64,000 nt of DNA from Paenibacillus luteus (GTDB lineage Bacteria > Bacillota > Bacilli > Paenibacillales > Paenibacillaceae). Positions 35,117 through 44,074 of the stretch are shown piece by piece. Numbering within the stretch: the stretch's first letter is position 1; the number at the start of each line of letters is the position of its first letter. The stretch lies in the NCBI RefSeq assembly GCF_006542765.1, contig NZ_SKCD01000026.1, forward strand, positions 1 to 64,000, written 5' to 3'. A program made the translations under genes and the position numbers. Under the pieces are notes generated by a model, which did no database searches, was not told the DNA's origin, and saw only the letters and a list, made by a program, of their open reading frames with translations.

Positions 35117-37936
35117 CTAGACGGATATAAATTGCAGCGCTTCTAGGCAGCCTTGCTCCTTACGGTCCACCGCCTCCAGCAATATGGCCAAGCTTCCCTT
35201 GCCCTCCTCAAACCATGCTCCCGGCAGATAGAAGGAATCAGGGCTTCCGCCTGTAAGCACCGGCCTGGCATCTCCTCCACGCAGCCAAAGCCGCCCAACG
35301 AGCCTTCCCTCCAAAAATACGGTCAGCTTCATGCCTGTTCCAATCACCTTTGCCCGCCAGCCTGCTCCCACTTCAGAGTTCATGGTTGATGCATACAGCC
35401 ATGCGGTCTCACCCGGCTTCAGAGCGACCGGGAACTCTACCGCTTGCGCGGCTCCCCTGCGCCATTGCGCATGAGTTAGCAGTTCCTTCTCTTCCGCACG
35501 GCTAATGGACCAGCCCTTAGCCGCTATCCCTTCATACAGAAACACCTTTCCGGAGGATAGACCGAGCACCCGCTCCACAAATACGGTCAGCTCTACGGTT
35601 TGTCCAGCGGTTACGTAGTCTGAAATATCGAGATAAGGATCAAATGGATTCACCGCCCCGATTTCTTGGCCGCCAACAAATACGGTTGCTAGTGACTGAA
35701 TCCCTTGGAAATGCAGGGTCCAAGAGCTCGCTGATTCCGATGCAAGGAACGTTTTTCGGTAATATTCAAATGCGGGATGATCTGGTGACAGCCAGCCCCC
35801 GAAGTTAACCACCGGCCATAACCTGCAATCTGGCGATTCGATCCATTCCTTGCGCAAGACGCGGTCGGCTGCACGATATAGGCTCCAATGGCTACTGAGG
35901 GAATGAACCTTCGTTATCGCTGCTATTCCCTTCAATCCCTTCATCGCATGCAGACGCAGTCCGGGAAGTCTGGCATCATCAAAATTGGAATGCCCCCATA
36001 TTTCCACCCGTGCTTGCAACTTACCCTCTTGCAGACCGCCGTCAAGCGGCAAGAAGGCGCTTCCCCCTCCTGGAGCAACTGTTCCCGCATATTGTCCGTC
36101 TCCGTAAAGCGACAGGACATCGCTGCCTTGACGAAGCAGCAGCCCCTGCACCGCTTTACCCTCTGTCAGTTGAACATCGGCCTCATACCAGGCAAATCCG
36201 CGGTAAATACCAAATGATTCAAGAGGATCAGCGTCCTCTGATACCAATGGCTTCACTTCAAACCCGGCTTGTTTCGGCAATCCACCCGCTGCTTCAAAGA
36301 CGTCTAGCCGCCAATCGCATGCCGCGTCGACAATACTGCCGTCATACCGCTGTGCTTCCCCGTGCTCAAATGAATCGTTGCCGTCAGCCAACCCATTTAA
36401 ATAAAGCGCTTTCATTCTTGTCGTGATGAATATCTTGAGCTCACGTCCATCCGCAGCAATGACGGAACAGCCGCCATCTTCCCTCCCGTCAAAGGTGACC
36501 GTCACCGTTCCTTCCGACTCAACAGCCGCTGCGTTCCATGCCTTGATGTCCAGCGGCGGCCGTTCAAACCGCAGAACCAATTTGCCGCTCCCTTCCGTAT
36601 GGAATACTAGCCGCGCGCCATCATTCGCCTTCTCCGCCATAAACAGCTCAGCGGTTGAGTTCTCCAAGCAACCGTCGCTTCCCCATATGGCGAGCGGTAC
36701 CTGATAAGGAAGCGCAAGGGACCTGCCGCCTTTTAGCGTAAAGGTATTCCTAACCGCTTCTCCTCCCGCCTCTTCGCCAGGCCCAGCAAGCGCCACTTGT
36801 TTATCACGGTCATCCAAATTGGTAACAAACAGCAAGCTTCCTCCGCCTTTCAGGCGCAATGCAAACGGTCCAGCCACTCTCTCCTGATCTCCCGTAATCA
36901 CCCATCCATCCGTTCCTTTATTCCCGGGAGCTGCCTGGGCTAGCGGTGCGCCGTAGGCTGCAATAAGACGGCCCAGCATTCGGCCTTCATAGGCCTCCTC
37001 GCGAATATGTCCTTCCGGAGAAATCATGCCTCCAAAATCATAATCCGAGGTCATGAAAGCGAGCGGTTTTCCCCAATTGTTCGTAGCATTCGTGAAGCCG
37101 AAGTCCGTACCTGAAACCTGCAGATAAGGTCCGAGCAGCTTGGCTCCGCAGGAAAGCAGCCTGCGCAGCAGGTAATGAGCGCGATTCGTCTCCGTTACTA
37201 GCAGCGGATAACCTAGCTCCTCCAATCGTTCACTGTAGTGAAGCACCTTTTGCTCAAAATCGGGCTCCCGGTTATCCGGATAAAAGTTGCAGGTCGGGAC
37301 GACGTTGTCCGCGAAGCCGGAAGCTTGCAGCAAGCCGCCTTGCCCGGCGCAAGCAAATAGCGGAACCATAATGCCGTGGCCCAGCGCCATATCGCGAAGG
37401 GCGCTTATATACCCTTTGGGGTCCAAGCAATCATAGAAATCAAGCTCATTATCGAGCTGCACTCCGATGACCGTCCCCCCTTCGCCTACTTGATGCGCCT
37501 TCAGAAGCGGCAGTATTCGGTCGAACCACTTCGCCACGCTGCTCAGGAACTGTTCATCGTTATCGCGTAATCTCAGCCCTTTGGTTAGCAGATAGGCCGG
37601 CAATGCCCCTCCATCCCATTCGGAGCAAATATATGGTCCCGGCCTGGCCACTACGTAAAGTCCAGCCTCCGCAGCGGCTGCAAGAAATGCGGCAACATCC
37701 TTCTCCTCGCTAAAATCCCAGCTTCCTTCTTCTGTCTCGTGATAATTCCAAGGAAAATACACGTCAATACTGTTGTAGCCGAAGGCTTGTAGCTGCTCCA
37801 TTCGCTCCTTCCAAAGCGCCCTTGGTATTCGAAAATAAAACAGCGAGGCACATAGCAAAATGTGAGGAACGCCTTGAATATGGACCGCTTCTGCCCCAAA
37901 CTGCACGGACGCTTCCGTGCCTGATTGCATAGACAT
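35117..37936 (-). CDS. GH35-family beta-galactosidase-like enzyme
   Basis: This 939-residue cytoplasmic enzyme has an N-terminal TIM barrel bearing GH35 signatures: SIDVYFPWNYHE and ARPGPYICSEWDGGALPAYL. The presumed acid/base is E164 in QLDNELD and the presumed nucleophile E249 in LLVTETN. Later beta-sandwich domains resemble the galactose-binding jelly rolls of the family. Motifs around the catalytic residues diverge from classical GH35 (IENEYG, TEFWTGW), so the exact substrate may differ. No signal peptide is present, so it acts on imported oligosaccharides. GGAGG lies 7 nt upstream. It leads the operon with two permeases and a binding protein. Confidence 0.88.
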   Translation of the reverse strand: MSMQSGTEASVQFGAEAVHIQGVPHILLCASLFYFRIPRALWKERMEQLQAFGYNSIDVYFPWNYHETEEGSWDFSEEKDVAAFLAAAAEAGLYVVARPGPYICSEWDGGALPAYLLTKGLRLRDNDEQFLSSVAKWFDRILPLLKAHQVGEGGTVIGVQLDNELDFYDCLDPKGYISALRDMALGHGIMVPLFACAGQGGLLQASGFADNVVPTCNFYPDNREPDFEQKVLHYSERLEELGYPLLVTETNRAHYLLRRLLSCGAKLLGPYLQVSGTDFGFTNATNNWGKPLAFMTSDYDFGGMISPEGHIREEAYEGRMLGRLIAAYGAPLAQAAPGNKGTDGWVITGDQERVAGPFALRLKGGGSLLFVTNLDDRDKQVALAGPGEEAGGEAVRNTFTLKGGRSLALPYQVPLAIWGSDGCLENSTAELFMAEKANDGARLVFHTEGSGKLVLRFERPPLDIKAWNAAAVESEGTVTVTFDGREDGGCSVIAADGRELKIFITTRMKALYLNGLADGNDSFEHGEAQRYDGSIVDAACDWRLDVFEAAGGLPKQAGFEVKPLVSEDADPLESFGIYRGFAWYEADVQLTEGKAVQGLLLRQGSDVLSLYGDGQYAGTVAPGGGSAFLPLDGGLQEGKLQARVEIWGHSNFDDARLPGLRLHAMKGLKGIAAITKVHSLSSHWSLYRAADRVLRKEWIESPDCRLWPVVNFGGWLSPDHPAFEYYRKTFLASESASSWTLHFQGIQSLATVFVGGQEIGAVNPFDPYLDISDYVTAGQTVELTVFVERVLGLSSGKVFLYEGIAAKGWSISRAEEKELLTHAQWRRGAAQAVEFPVALKPGETAWLYASTMNSEVGAGWRAKVIGTGMKLTVFLEGRLVGRLWLRGGDARPVLTGGSPDSFYLPGAWFEEGKGSLAILLEAVDRKEQGCLEALQFISV

Positions 37937-37970
37937 GTCACAACCTCCAATAAAATAGGCTAAAGGCTCG

Positions 37971-38008
37971 AAATATGTAACCCGTTTCATGAAACCCGTT
38001 ACATATTT
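37971..38008 (-). promoter_or_regulatory. Two abutting LacI-type operators in a 38-bp palindrome
   Basis: TGTAACCCGTTTCA (37976-37989) directly abuts its inverted counterpart TGAAACCCGTTACA (37990-38003). A/T arms extend the symmetry. Each 14-mer is a typical TGNAAC-NN-GTTNCA LacI-family site. They lie in the GH35 leader, about 40 bp before the start. Confidence 0.8.
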
Positions 38009-38119
38009 AGGGAAAAATAAATACACCTCATGGCTGGCGTAAACAGATGACAATATCTGTAAGACTAGCTGACGTGCATCTATGTGCTTCTTGAAGGGCA
38101 GGAACAAAACCGGCTTTCA

Positions 38120-38133
38120 TGAAACGGGTTACA
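38120..38133 (-). promoter_or_regulatory. Third LacI-type operator
   Basis: TGAAACGGGTTACA is the exact reverse complement of the operator at 37976-37989. It lies about 40 bp downstream of the predicted -10 box, so repressor bound here and at the double site could loop the intervening 120 bp. Confidence 0.75.
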
Positions 38134-38171
38134 TTCAATTGTGTGGTAAGCAGAAATCCGTTGACAATTTG

Positions 38172-38200
38172 ATTTTAGTCAACAATGTAAGCGTTGTCAA
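38172..38200 (-). promoter_or_regulatory. Consensus promoter overlapped by a perfect cre site
   Basis: On the minus strand TTGACA (38195-38200) and TAAAAT (38172-38177) are exactly 17 bp apart. TGTAAGCGTTGTCA at 38186-38199 fits the CcpA consensus TGWAANCGNTNWCA at every fixed position and covers the -35. This predicts glucose repression of the GH35 operon. Confidence 0.8.
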
Positions 38201-38224
38201 TAGCGTGTTGAAAAGTTATTTATT

Positions 38225-39283
38225 TTATTGTCCCGCCCTGCGGTACGGACCTGTAGACTCCCTAATAATGAGCTCTGGCCTGACCCTCGTGTTCTTGCTT
38301 ACCTTAGTTTTTGTAATCATCTGATGCAGCAGCTCTGCGGCATTTTTCCCCACATCATAACATTTCAAAGAAACCGTCGTGAGCTCCGGGATGCTGTCGG
38401 AAGCATAGGGAATATCGTCAAATCCGATAAGAGACAAATCCTGCGGCACGGAAATTCCTGCTTTGTGAGCCGATTTCATCACTCCGATAGCGACCAGATC
38501 ATTTGCGCAAAAGATAGCCGTCGGGCGCTCCGATTCCGCGAGCAGCTCGTTCATGAACGCTTTGCCGCTGTCTACGGAAAATCCGCCATGGCGAATCCAT
38601 TCCTTCCGAACCTGGCAACCGTTCTTCTCCATCGTTCTCACAAAACCTTGAACCCTTTGCAGCGTGTTGGACATATGCTTATAACCGCCTACGAATGCAA
38701 TTTCGCGATGGCCCAAATCGATGAGATGCTGCGTGGCCAGCTCTGCGCCTTCTCGCTCGTCAACATAGACGCGGGTAAGGCCTTCTCCCGGAAGATTTCC
38801 ATTAATTAAAAGCAGTGGTACACGCTTGCCCGCCTCAACAACCTCGTTAACCAGCTCTTTATCCGGCTTCATGAGATTAATCCGGCCGCCAATCATCACA
38901 ATGCCGTCTACTTGCTTTTCCATCAAAATGTTTAAATATTGCGATTCACGAACATACTGCTCTGCGGAGTCACGATTCGTCGACACGGTATCGCATAGAA
39001 AGAAAGTGTACCCTTTGCTGCGTGCCTCCTGATCCAGACCGGACAATACCTCGGGAAAAAACGGATTCGTAATATCGGGCAAAATAACGCCAATCATCCC
39101 AGTTTCCTTCTTAAACAAGCTTCGGGCTAAGGCATTTGGTTGAAATTGATGCTTCGTAATCAGCTCCATAACCCGATCTCTTGTCGATTTCTTTACCGGA
39201 GCAGTGTTGTTGAGTACGCGTGATACCGTAGCCACTGAAACATTCGCTTCCCTAGCAATATCATATACAGTAACCGGCTTAAT
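38225..39283 (-). CDS. LacI-family transcriptional regulator (apparent ATT start)
   Basis: This 352-residue LacI/GalR repressor has a helix-turn-helix with YDIAREANVSVATVSRVLNN. The periplasmic-binding-like domain includes MIGVILPDITNPFF, IDLGHREIAFVGG and LIGFDDIPYA. The reading frame upstream of the usual start region contains no ATG, GTG or TTG before an in-frame TGA. The only codon placed correctly is ATT at 39281-39283, with GGAG 9 nt upstream, giving (M)KPVTVYDIA. An internal GTG at 39235 would destroy the HTH. It likely binds the TGTAACCCGTTTCA sites downstream. Confidence 0.85.
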   Translation of the reverse strand: MKPVTVYDIAREANVSVATVSRVLNNTAPVKKSTRDRVMELITKHQFQPNALARSLFKKETGMIGVILPDITNPFFPEVLSGLDQEARSKGYTFFLCDTVSTNRDSAEQYVRESQYLNILMEKQVDGIVMIGGRINLMKPDKELVNEVVEAGKRVPLLLINGNLPGEGLTRVYVDEREGAELATQHLIDLGHREIAFVGGYKHMSNTLQRVQGFVRTMEKNGCQVRKEWIRHGGFSVDSGKAFMNELLAESERPTAIFCANDLVAIGVMKSAHKAGISVPQDLSLIGFDDIPYASDSIPELTTVSLKCYDVGKNAAELLHQMITKTKVSKNTRVRPELIIRESTGPYRRAGQ

Positions 39284-39311
39284 AGCTGCTCACTCCTCGG
39301 TCTATAGTTTC

Positions 39312-39326
39312 ATTCTTCGTAAGAAT
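39312..39326 (-). promoter_or_regulatory. Palindrome in the lacI promoter region
   Basis: ATTCTT-CGT-AAGAAT is a perfect 6-bp inverted repeat about 30 bp upstream of the presumed ATT start. TATAGA between them on the minus strand could be the -10. It may be an operator for another regulator. Confidence 0.3.
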
Positions 39327-39370
39327 AACAGAAGCCATGAAAAATAGAAACGAGTATATCCCATTATTTT

Positions 39371-39418
39371 CAAATAAAACCGAAAGAAGTTGAGGAACTT
39401 ATCCCCTCCTTCTTTCGG
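39371..39418 (-). terminator. Terminator of the GH43/ABC operon
   Basis: CCGAAAGAAG and CTTCTTTCGG close a stem with an inner GAGG/CCTC helix. TTTTATTT follows on the minus strand. Confidence 0.85.
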
Positions 39419-39429
39419 CTTTAAAAGCG

Positions 39430-40302
39430 TTATTCATCCACGTCTACGTATGGCTGGCCATCCTTAAATCGAACAAGCCCGATGCAGGTTTCGCGGAGCA
39501 CGCTGGTTTCCGGCTCGGCGAGCCGATGGTAGATCAGGTACCATTCATTTTCATATTCCGTAAGCGAGGCATGTCCTGTACCTACCGCACTGGCTGATTC
39601 CAGCGTCATCCGGTTATTGTCCGGCACTTCATATGGACCCATAATATGGTCGCTGAAAGCATAGGCAATCTGGTATCTTGGATCACGCGTATCATAATTG
39701 CTCCAGGTGAGCCAATAACGGCCATCACGCTTTTGCATATGCGGCCCTTCATTGTAGATCGCATTATTTTCTACAGCCCCACTACTACCTTTGGAAGCAT
39801 GAATTTGCATAGATAAATCGATAGGCTCAGCTTTAAACGTCACCATATCGTCTTCCAGCGGAACGATCCAGCATTTCCCCTGCCCCCACAGCAGATAAGG
39901 CTGCCCATCGTCGTCAACGAATAAATCGGCATCAATCGACTGGCAAGCGTACTGGTCTCGCGTAAGGAGCGGACGGTCCAGCATATCCTTAAACGGTCCG
40001 AGCGGAGAGTCGGAGACGGCTACGCCGATCTGTGCTTCCGCAGAAAAGTACATGTAATACTTCTCCTTGTATTTCGCAATGCCGGGAGCCCAAGCCTGCT
40101 TACTCGCCCAGCTAACATCGTTCAAATCCAGTGCTAGATAAGGCCCGTCCCAGTTGATGAAATCCTTGCTGTGGAAGACATGAAACTTCTCATACATCCA
40201 GCCGGCGCTATCCTTGGTTGGATATAAATAATAATCTTCGCCGTCGCGCAGGATAAACGGATCTGCCCAGAAGCCGGGCAATATCGGATTGTTGATTTGC
40301 AT
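39430..40302 (-). CDS. GH43-family glycosidase (arabinosidase/xylosidase type)
   Basis: This 290-residue single-domain five-bladed beta-propeller has the GH43 triad. The base Asp lies in FWADPFI, the pKa-modulating Asp in SIDADLFVDDDG and the acid Glu in NEGPHMQK. No signal peptide is present, so it works on imported oligosaccharides, most likely arabino- or xylo-oligomers. AAGGAG lies 8 nt before the ATG. It is the last gene of the transport operon, 23 bp after the permease gene, and is followed by a terminator. Confidence 0.92.
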   Translation of the reverse strand: MQINNPILPGFWADPFILRDGEDYYLYPTKDSAGWMYEKFHVFHSKDFINWDGPYLALDLNDVSWASKQAWAPGIAKYKEKYYMYFSAEAQIGVAVSDSPLGPFKDMLDRPLLTRDQYACQSIDADLFVDDDGQPYLLWGQGKCWIVPLEDDMVTFKAEPIDLSMQIHASKGSSGAVENNAIYNEGPHMQKRDGRYWLTWSNYDTRDPRYQIAYAFSDHIMGPYEVPDNNRMTLESASAVGTGHASLTEYENEWYLIYHRLAEPETSVLRETCIGLVRFKDGQPYVDVDE

Positions 40303-40325
40303 GCTGATTCTCCTTTTATGATTGA

Positions 40326-41204
40326 TTATTCCTTAACGGAGCCAAGCGTAATGCCGTGTACGAAATAGCGTTGCAGGAATGGATAGATGATTAAGATCGG
40401 CAGCATCGTTACAACGATTTTAGCCGCGTTGAATGTCCGCTGGGAGAAGTTAATCAAATCCTCCGGCCTCGTAGAAGACGAAATCGACGGGGCCACCACC
40501 AGCTGCTGAATATACGTTTGCAGTGGAATATTATGCTGCTTGTTCATCAGAATCAAACCGTCAAAAAATGCGTTCCAATGGCTAACGATGCTGAACAACG
40601 TAACCGTGGCAATAGCTGGCATCGCCAGCGGAACCGCGATCGTAATGAGCGTTCGCCACGGCCCTGCCCCGTCCATTTTCGCCGACTCGTTAATTTCCTT
40701 CGGCAAGCCGCGGAAGAAATTCATCAGCAAGATCACGTTAAAGATAGGAACGGCCGTCGGGAGCACAAGCGCCCAGATCGTATCGGTCAAATGAAGGCTC
40801 TTCACGACCATATACCATGGAATCAACCCGCCGGTGAACATCATCGTAAATACGATGACCCACATATAAATGTCTCTACTGCGGAACTCAAGCCGTTCCT
40901 TGGCAAGCGGATAAGCCATTAGAATCGTTAACACGAAATTGATTGCCCCGCCAAGCAGCACCCGCTTAACCGATACGCCGAAGGCATCGAAGAAGCGGCT
41001 ATCCTTAAACATATATTCATAGGAGTAAAAAGTAAAGTCAACTGGGAATAAGGTGACTGCACCGGAGGCTGCCGCCGACTTCCCGCTGAAAGACAATGAA
41101 ATGACATAGATCAGCGGCAGCAAGCAAAGCAGCGTAACGAGCAGCATAATGAGCGTCAAAATAATATCAGTCGTCCTGATTCCGCGTTTACCTGTGAGCG
41201 GCAT
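40326..41204 (-). CDS. Carbohydrate ABC permease (YtcP/LplC type)
   Basis: This 292-residue permease has six membrane helices and the EAA motif INESAKMDGAGPWRTLITIAVP. It keeps the conserved end QRYFVHGITLGSVKE. It pairs with the LplB-type permease encoded 50 bp upstream and precedes the GH43 gene. AAGGGA lies upstream of the ATG. It is a CUT1-like importer subunit for an oligosaccharide delivered by the 42236-43876 lipoprotein. Confidence 0.94.
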   Translation of the reverse strand: MPLTGKRGIRTTDIILTLIMLLVTLLCLLPLIYVISLSFSGKSAAASGAVTLFPVDFTFYSYEYMFKDSRFFDAFGVSVKRVLLGGAINFVLTILMAYPLAKERLEFRSRDIYMWVIVFTMMFTGGLIPWYMVVKSLHLTDTIWALVLPTAVPIFNVILLMNFFRGLPKEINESAKMDGAGPWRTLITIAVPLAMPAIATVTLFSIVSHWNAFFDGLILMNKQHNIPLQTYIQQLVVAPSISSSTRPEDLINFSQRTFNAAKIVVTMLPILIIYPFLQRYFVHGITLGSVKE

Positions 41205-41254
41205 GGGACACTTCCCTTCTGGTTACAATAATGCGATCTCTCGGTGCCGTCATG

Positions 41255-42145
41255 CTAGAAAATGCGATAACCTGCGAACTTAGCCGCTAGCCTGTAGGAT
41301 AGGAAGATCAGAATGAACCCGACAACCGACTTCAAGGCTCCTACCGCTGTCGCTAAGCCATATTGATATTGTACAAGTCCGATTCGGTAGACATAGGTAT
41401 CGATAATGTCTCCCGACTCATAGACCAAGGGATTGTATAGGTTATAGATCTGATCAAAGCCTGCGTTTAAAATATTGCCAATATTGAGCGTGGACACGAG
41501 AATGATCGTCGGCAAAATACCCGGCAGCGTGACGCTCCATATTTTGCGAATCCGGCCCGCACCGTCAATGGAGGCTGCTTCATAGAGCGAAGGATTAATC
41601 GCCGTTAACGCCGCTAAGAAAATGATCGTGTTAAAGCCAAACTCTTTCCATACATCACTCAATATAACGACTGCCGGGAACCAGTTATTGCTTCCGAGGA
41701 AAAAGATCGGTTCACCAGTAATAGCTGTCACCACTTGATTGACGATGCCGTTCTGGGAGAGCATATCGTTCAAAATGCCCGCGAGAATAACCCACGAGAG
41801 AAAATGCGGCAAATAAATTATCGTCTGCATCCACTTTTTCAATCGGCTAAAGATGATTTCATGAAGCAGCAGCGCGGTCGTTACCGGGATGAGTACATTC
41901 ATGAGCATTTTCATTAGAGAGATAAAGATCGTGTTGAAAAAAATGATTTTGCTGTCATCAAGCTCGAACATGTACTTGAAGTTTTCTAAGCCTACCCATT
42001 TGGAGCCGAATATCCCTTTAACGGGAATATAATCTTGGAACGCAATCGCCATTCCGAATAGTGGAACTATTCCGAAAATAATAAGGAGGATCATGCCCGG
42101 CGCCAGCATCAGATGATAATGAAACGTATTTTTGGAATCTCGCAA
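41255..42145 (-). CDS. Carbohydrate ABC permease (LplB type)
   Basis: This roughly 296-residue permease has about six membrane helices. Marks are FGIVPLFGMAIAFQDY, IYLPHFLSWVIL and the EAA motif LYEAASIDGAGRIRKIWSVTLP. No ATG fits the N-terminus. TTG at 42145 with GGAG 8 nt upstream is preferred, and a TTG at 42169 would add eight residues. It sits between the binding-protein gene and the second permease. Confidence 0.92.
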   Translation of the reverse strand: MRDSKNTFHYHLMLAPGMILLIIFGIVPLFGMAIAFQDYIPVKGIFGSKWVGLENFKYMFELDDSKIIFFNTIFISLMKMLMNVLIPVTTALLLHEIIFSRLKKWMQTIIYLPHFLSWVILAGILNDMLSQNGIVNQVVTAITGEPIFFLGSNNWFPAVVILSDVWKEFGFNTIIFLAALTAINPSLYEAASIDGAGRIRKIWSVTLPGILPTIILVSTLNIGNILNAGFDQIYNLYNPLVYESGDIIDTYVYRIGLVQYQYGLATAVGALKSVVGFILIFLSYRLAAKFAGYRIF

Positions 42146-42235
42146 AGCTCCCACTCCGTCCTTAAGCAAACTCTAATTTCACCGAAACTGGGCGTTCCTG
42201 CTTGCGATTCGCCCAATTCCGGTGCACTGCTTGTT

Positions 42236-43876
42236 TTACTTCGCTGCTTCAGCGATTTCTTCTGTAATTTTGTCGCCGCCCTGCGACTTCCATTTGTCTA
42301 CGAACGTATCAAACGATTCCAGCGGCTCATTGCCCATAATAATCTTCAGGAACGTTTCATCCTCCAGCTTGCGAAGATTCGCCCATTTGGTGCGCATTGT
42401 GTCCGTTTGATCGTAATAGATGCCGACCTTGCGGTTGATTTTGTCATCCTGGCCGAGCGGCAGTGCGCCAGTCAGAAATGCGTGTCTTTGCGACCAAGCG
42501 GCCAAATCCTTTTTCGGATTTTCTTTATCCTTCAAGTAAGAATTGTAAATTTGCTTGGTCTCGCCTTGCAATGTATCTGCGTTCCCTTTGCCGTCAATGA
42601 CGTCTTGAACGAGCTTAGCTTTCTTCTCTTTATCGTCGTAGTTGCTTACAAGCAGGGAGAAAGGCATGTTCATCCAGCTGAAATCATCCTTCTCCACGAT
42701 GCCCTCGCCTTGCAGCTGATCGGCATCAAATTGCATGTTCAACGTTTTCAAAACCGCTTCGGGGTGCTTGAAGCCTTTCTTCACAACCAAATACCTTGTC
42801 GTAGGAGAACCCATATGCGTATTCATTTTCCCCTCGGTACCGAGCGGGGACAGGTAAGATACCCATTCCGCTTTGGAATCCTGTGCGACGGAATCCGCCA
42901 GCATGCCAAACGGCAGCCACCATGGTCCGAAGAAAATGCCAGCTTTACCGCTAACAACCAGCTCATTCACCTGCTCGCCCTTCTTAACGGCAAACTCCTT
43001 GTCAATTACGCCTTCCTTCACCCAGCCTCTGATTTTGCCCAAAGCGTCCTTCACCTCAGGCTGAATCGAGCCGTAAACCGCATTGCCGCTCGCATCCTCG
43101 GTCCAAAGCTGCGGGTACGCATTATAAGCGCTGAAGATGGAATCGAAGCCAAATACGCTCGTTCCGATGTTGACGATCACCTGGTTGCCCAAGAGACCCA
43201 CGGACCCTTTTTTGTCCATAAACACTTTCGTTACGTTAATAATGTCATCCATCGTTTGCGGAACTTCCAGCTGAAGCTCGTCCAGCCAGTCTTGACGAAT
43301 CCACAGCAGGTTTTGCGCATCCGCACCTGGGCTGACGTTAGGGAAAGCCATAAGCTTGCCATCGAATGTTGCTGATGCAAGGCTGTAGCCGTCCGTAGAA
43401 TCATAAGCCGCTTTGAGCGCCGGCGATACGAAACTGTCATACGTTGCCGTCAGGTCTTCAACCAAATCTGCGTTTACCAGTTGAACAAGCTGCTGCTTGT
43501 CTACGGTCATGACATCCGGGATGTCGCCGGTAGACAGCGTTAGTCCGACCTTCTGCATATAGGCGTCTCCCGAGGTTGTCGCCTGCCATTCATTCGTATA
43601 TTTCACGTTCAGCTTCTCTGCAAAATAGCGAGTCAGCTCATTGTCTTCAATTGTCGAGCCGCTTGGCAGCTTCGGATCAACCGCCGCTTCCTTCCCGATG
43701 CTTATCGTCACCGTTTCCGTCATCGGCGCATAGGGATCGGCCGGTTCAGTCGTGCCTCCCGTAGAACTATTCCCGCCCGTATTCGTACTGCCGCTATTCG
43801 CGTTTCCGTTATTTCCTGAGCATGCAGTCAGTACCATCAGTGCGCAAACAATCAGTATGCCTAATGTTTTTTTCAT
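42236..43876 (-). CDS. Oligosaccharide-binding lipoprotein (LplA/family 1 type)
   Basis: This 546-residue lipoprotein has the lipobox VLTACS after a short signal peptide. A Gly/Asn/Ser/Thr-rich spacer and a large family-1 solute-binding domain follow (LTLSTGDIPDVMTVDK, LLWIRQDWLDELQLEVPQT). It feeds the two permeases downstream. Expression is probably switched by the YesM/YesN-type pair directly upstream. A 420-residue frame on the other strand (42113-43375) is an antisense shadow. GH43 context suggests an arabinose- or xylose-containing ligand. Confidence 0.92.
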   Translation of the reverse strand: MKKTLGILIVCALMVLTACSGNNGNANSGSTNTGGNSSTGGTTEPADPYAPMTETVTISIGKEAAVDPKLPSGSTIEDNELTRYFAEKLNVKYTNEWQATTSGDAYMQKVGLTLSTGDIPDVMTVDKQQLVQLVNADLVEDLTATYDSFVSPALKAAYDSTDGYSLASATFDGKLMAFPNVSPGADAQNLLWIRQDWLDELQLEVPQTMDDIINVTKVFMDKKGSVGLLGNQVIVNIGTSVFGFDSIFSAYNAYPQLWTEDASGNAVYGSIQPEVKDALGKIRGWVKEGVIDKEFAVKKGEQVNELVVSGKAGIFFGPWWLPFGMLADSVAQDSKAEWVSYLSPLGTEGKMNTHMGSPTTRYLVVKKGFKHPEAVLKTLNMQFDADQLQGEGIVEKDDFSWMNMPFSLLVSNYDDKEKKAKLVQDVIDGKGNADTLQGETKQIYNSYLKDKENPKKDLAAWSQRHAFLTGALPLGQDDKINRKVGIYYDQTDTMRTKWANLRKLEDETFLKIIMGNEPLESFDTFVDKWKSQGGDKITEEIAEAAK

Positions 43877-44074
43877 TTCTGCTTATCCCCCTGCATATCG
43901 TTTAATGTTTACATCCCCAGTATAAGGCCGTTCGGCGGATGTAAGGGTCAGAACGATGTTCACAAGTAGGTGTGATTTCGTATCCGCTTTCATCATGCTG
44001 ATTTGCAGCCAGCAACAATAATCCACGTTCCGGCTGACAAACTTCTTACCTCACATTTTCTCTTCGCCCCTCGC

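Noticed and set aside
42113..43375. Plus-strand frame of 420 codons
   Set aside because: It lies opposite the binding-lipoprotein gene, has no ribosome site and no recognisable domain. The minus-strand protein is unambiguous.
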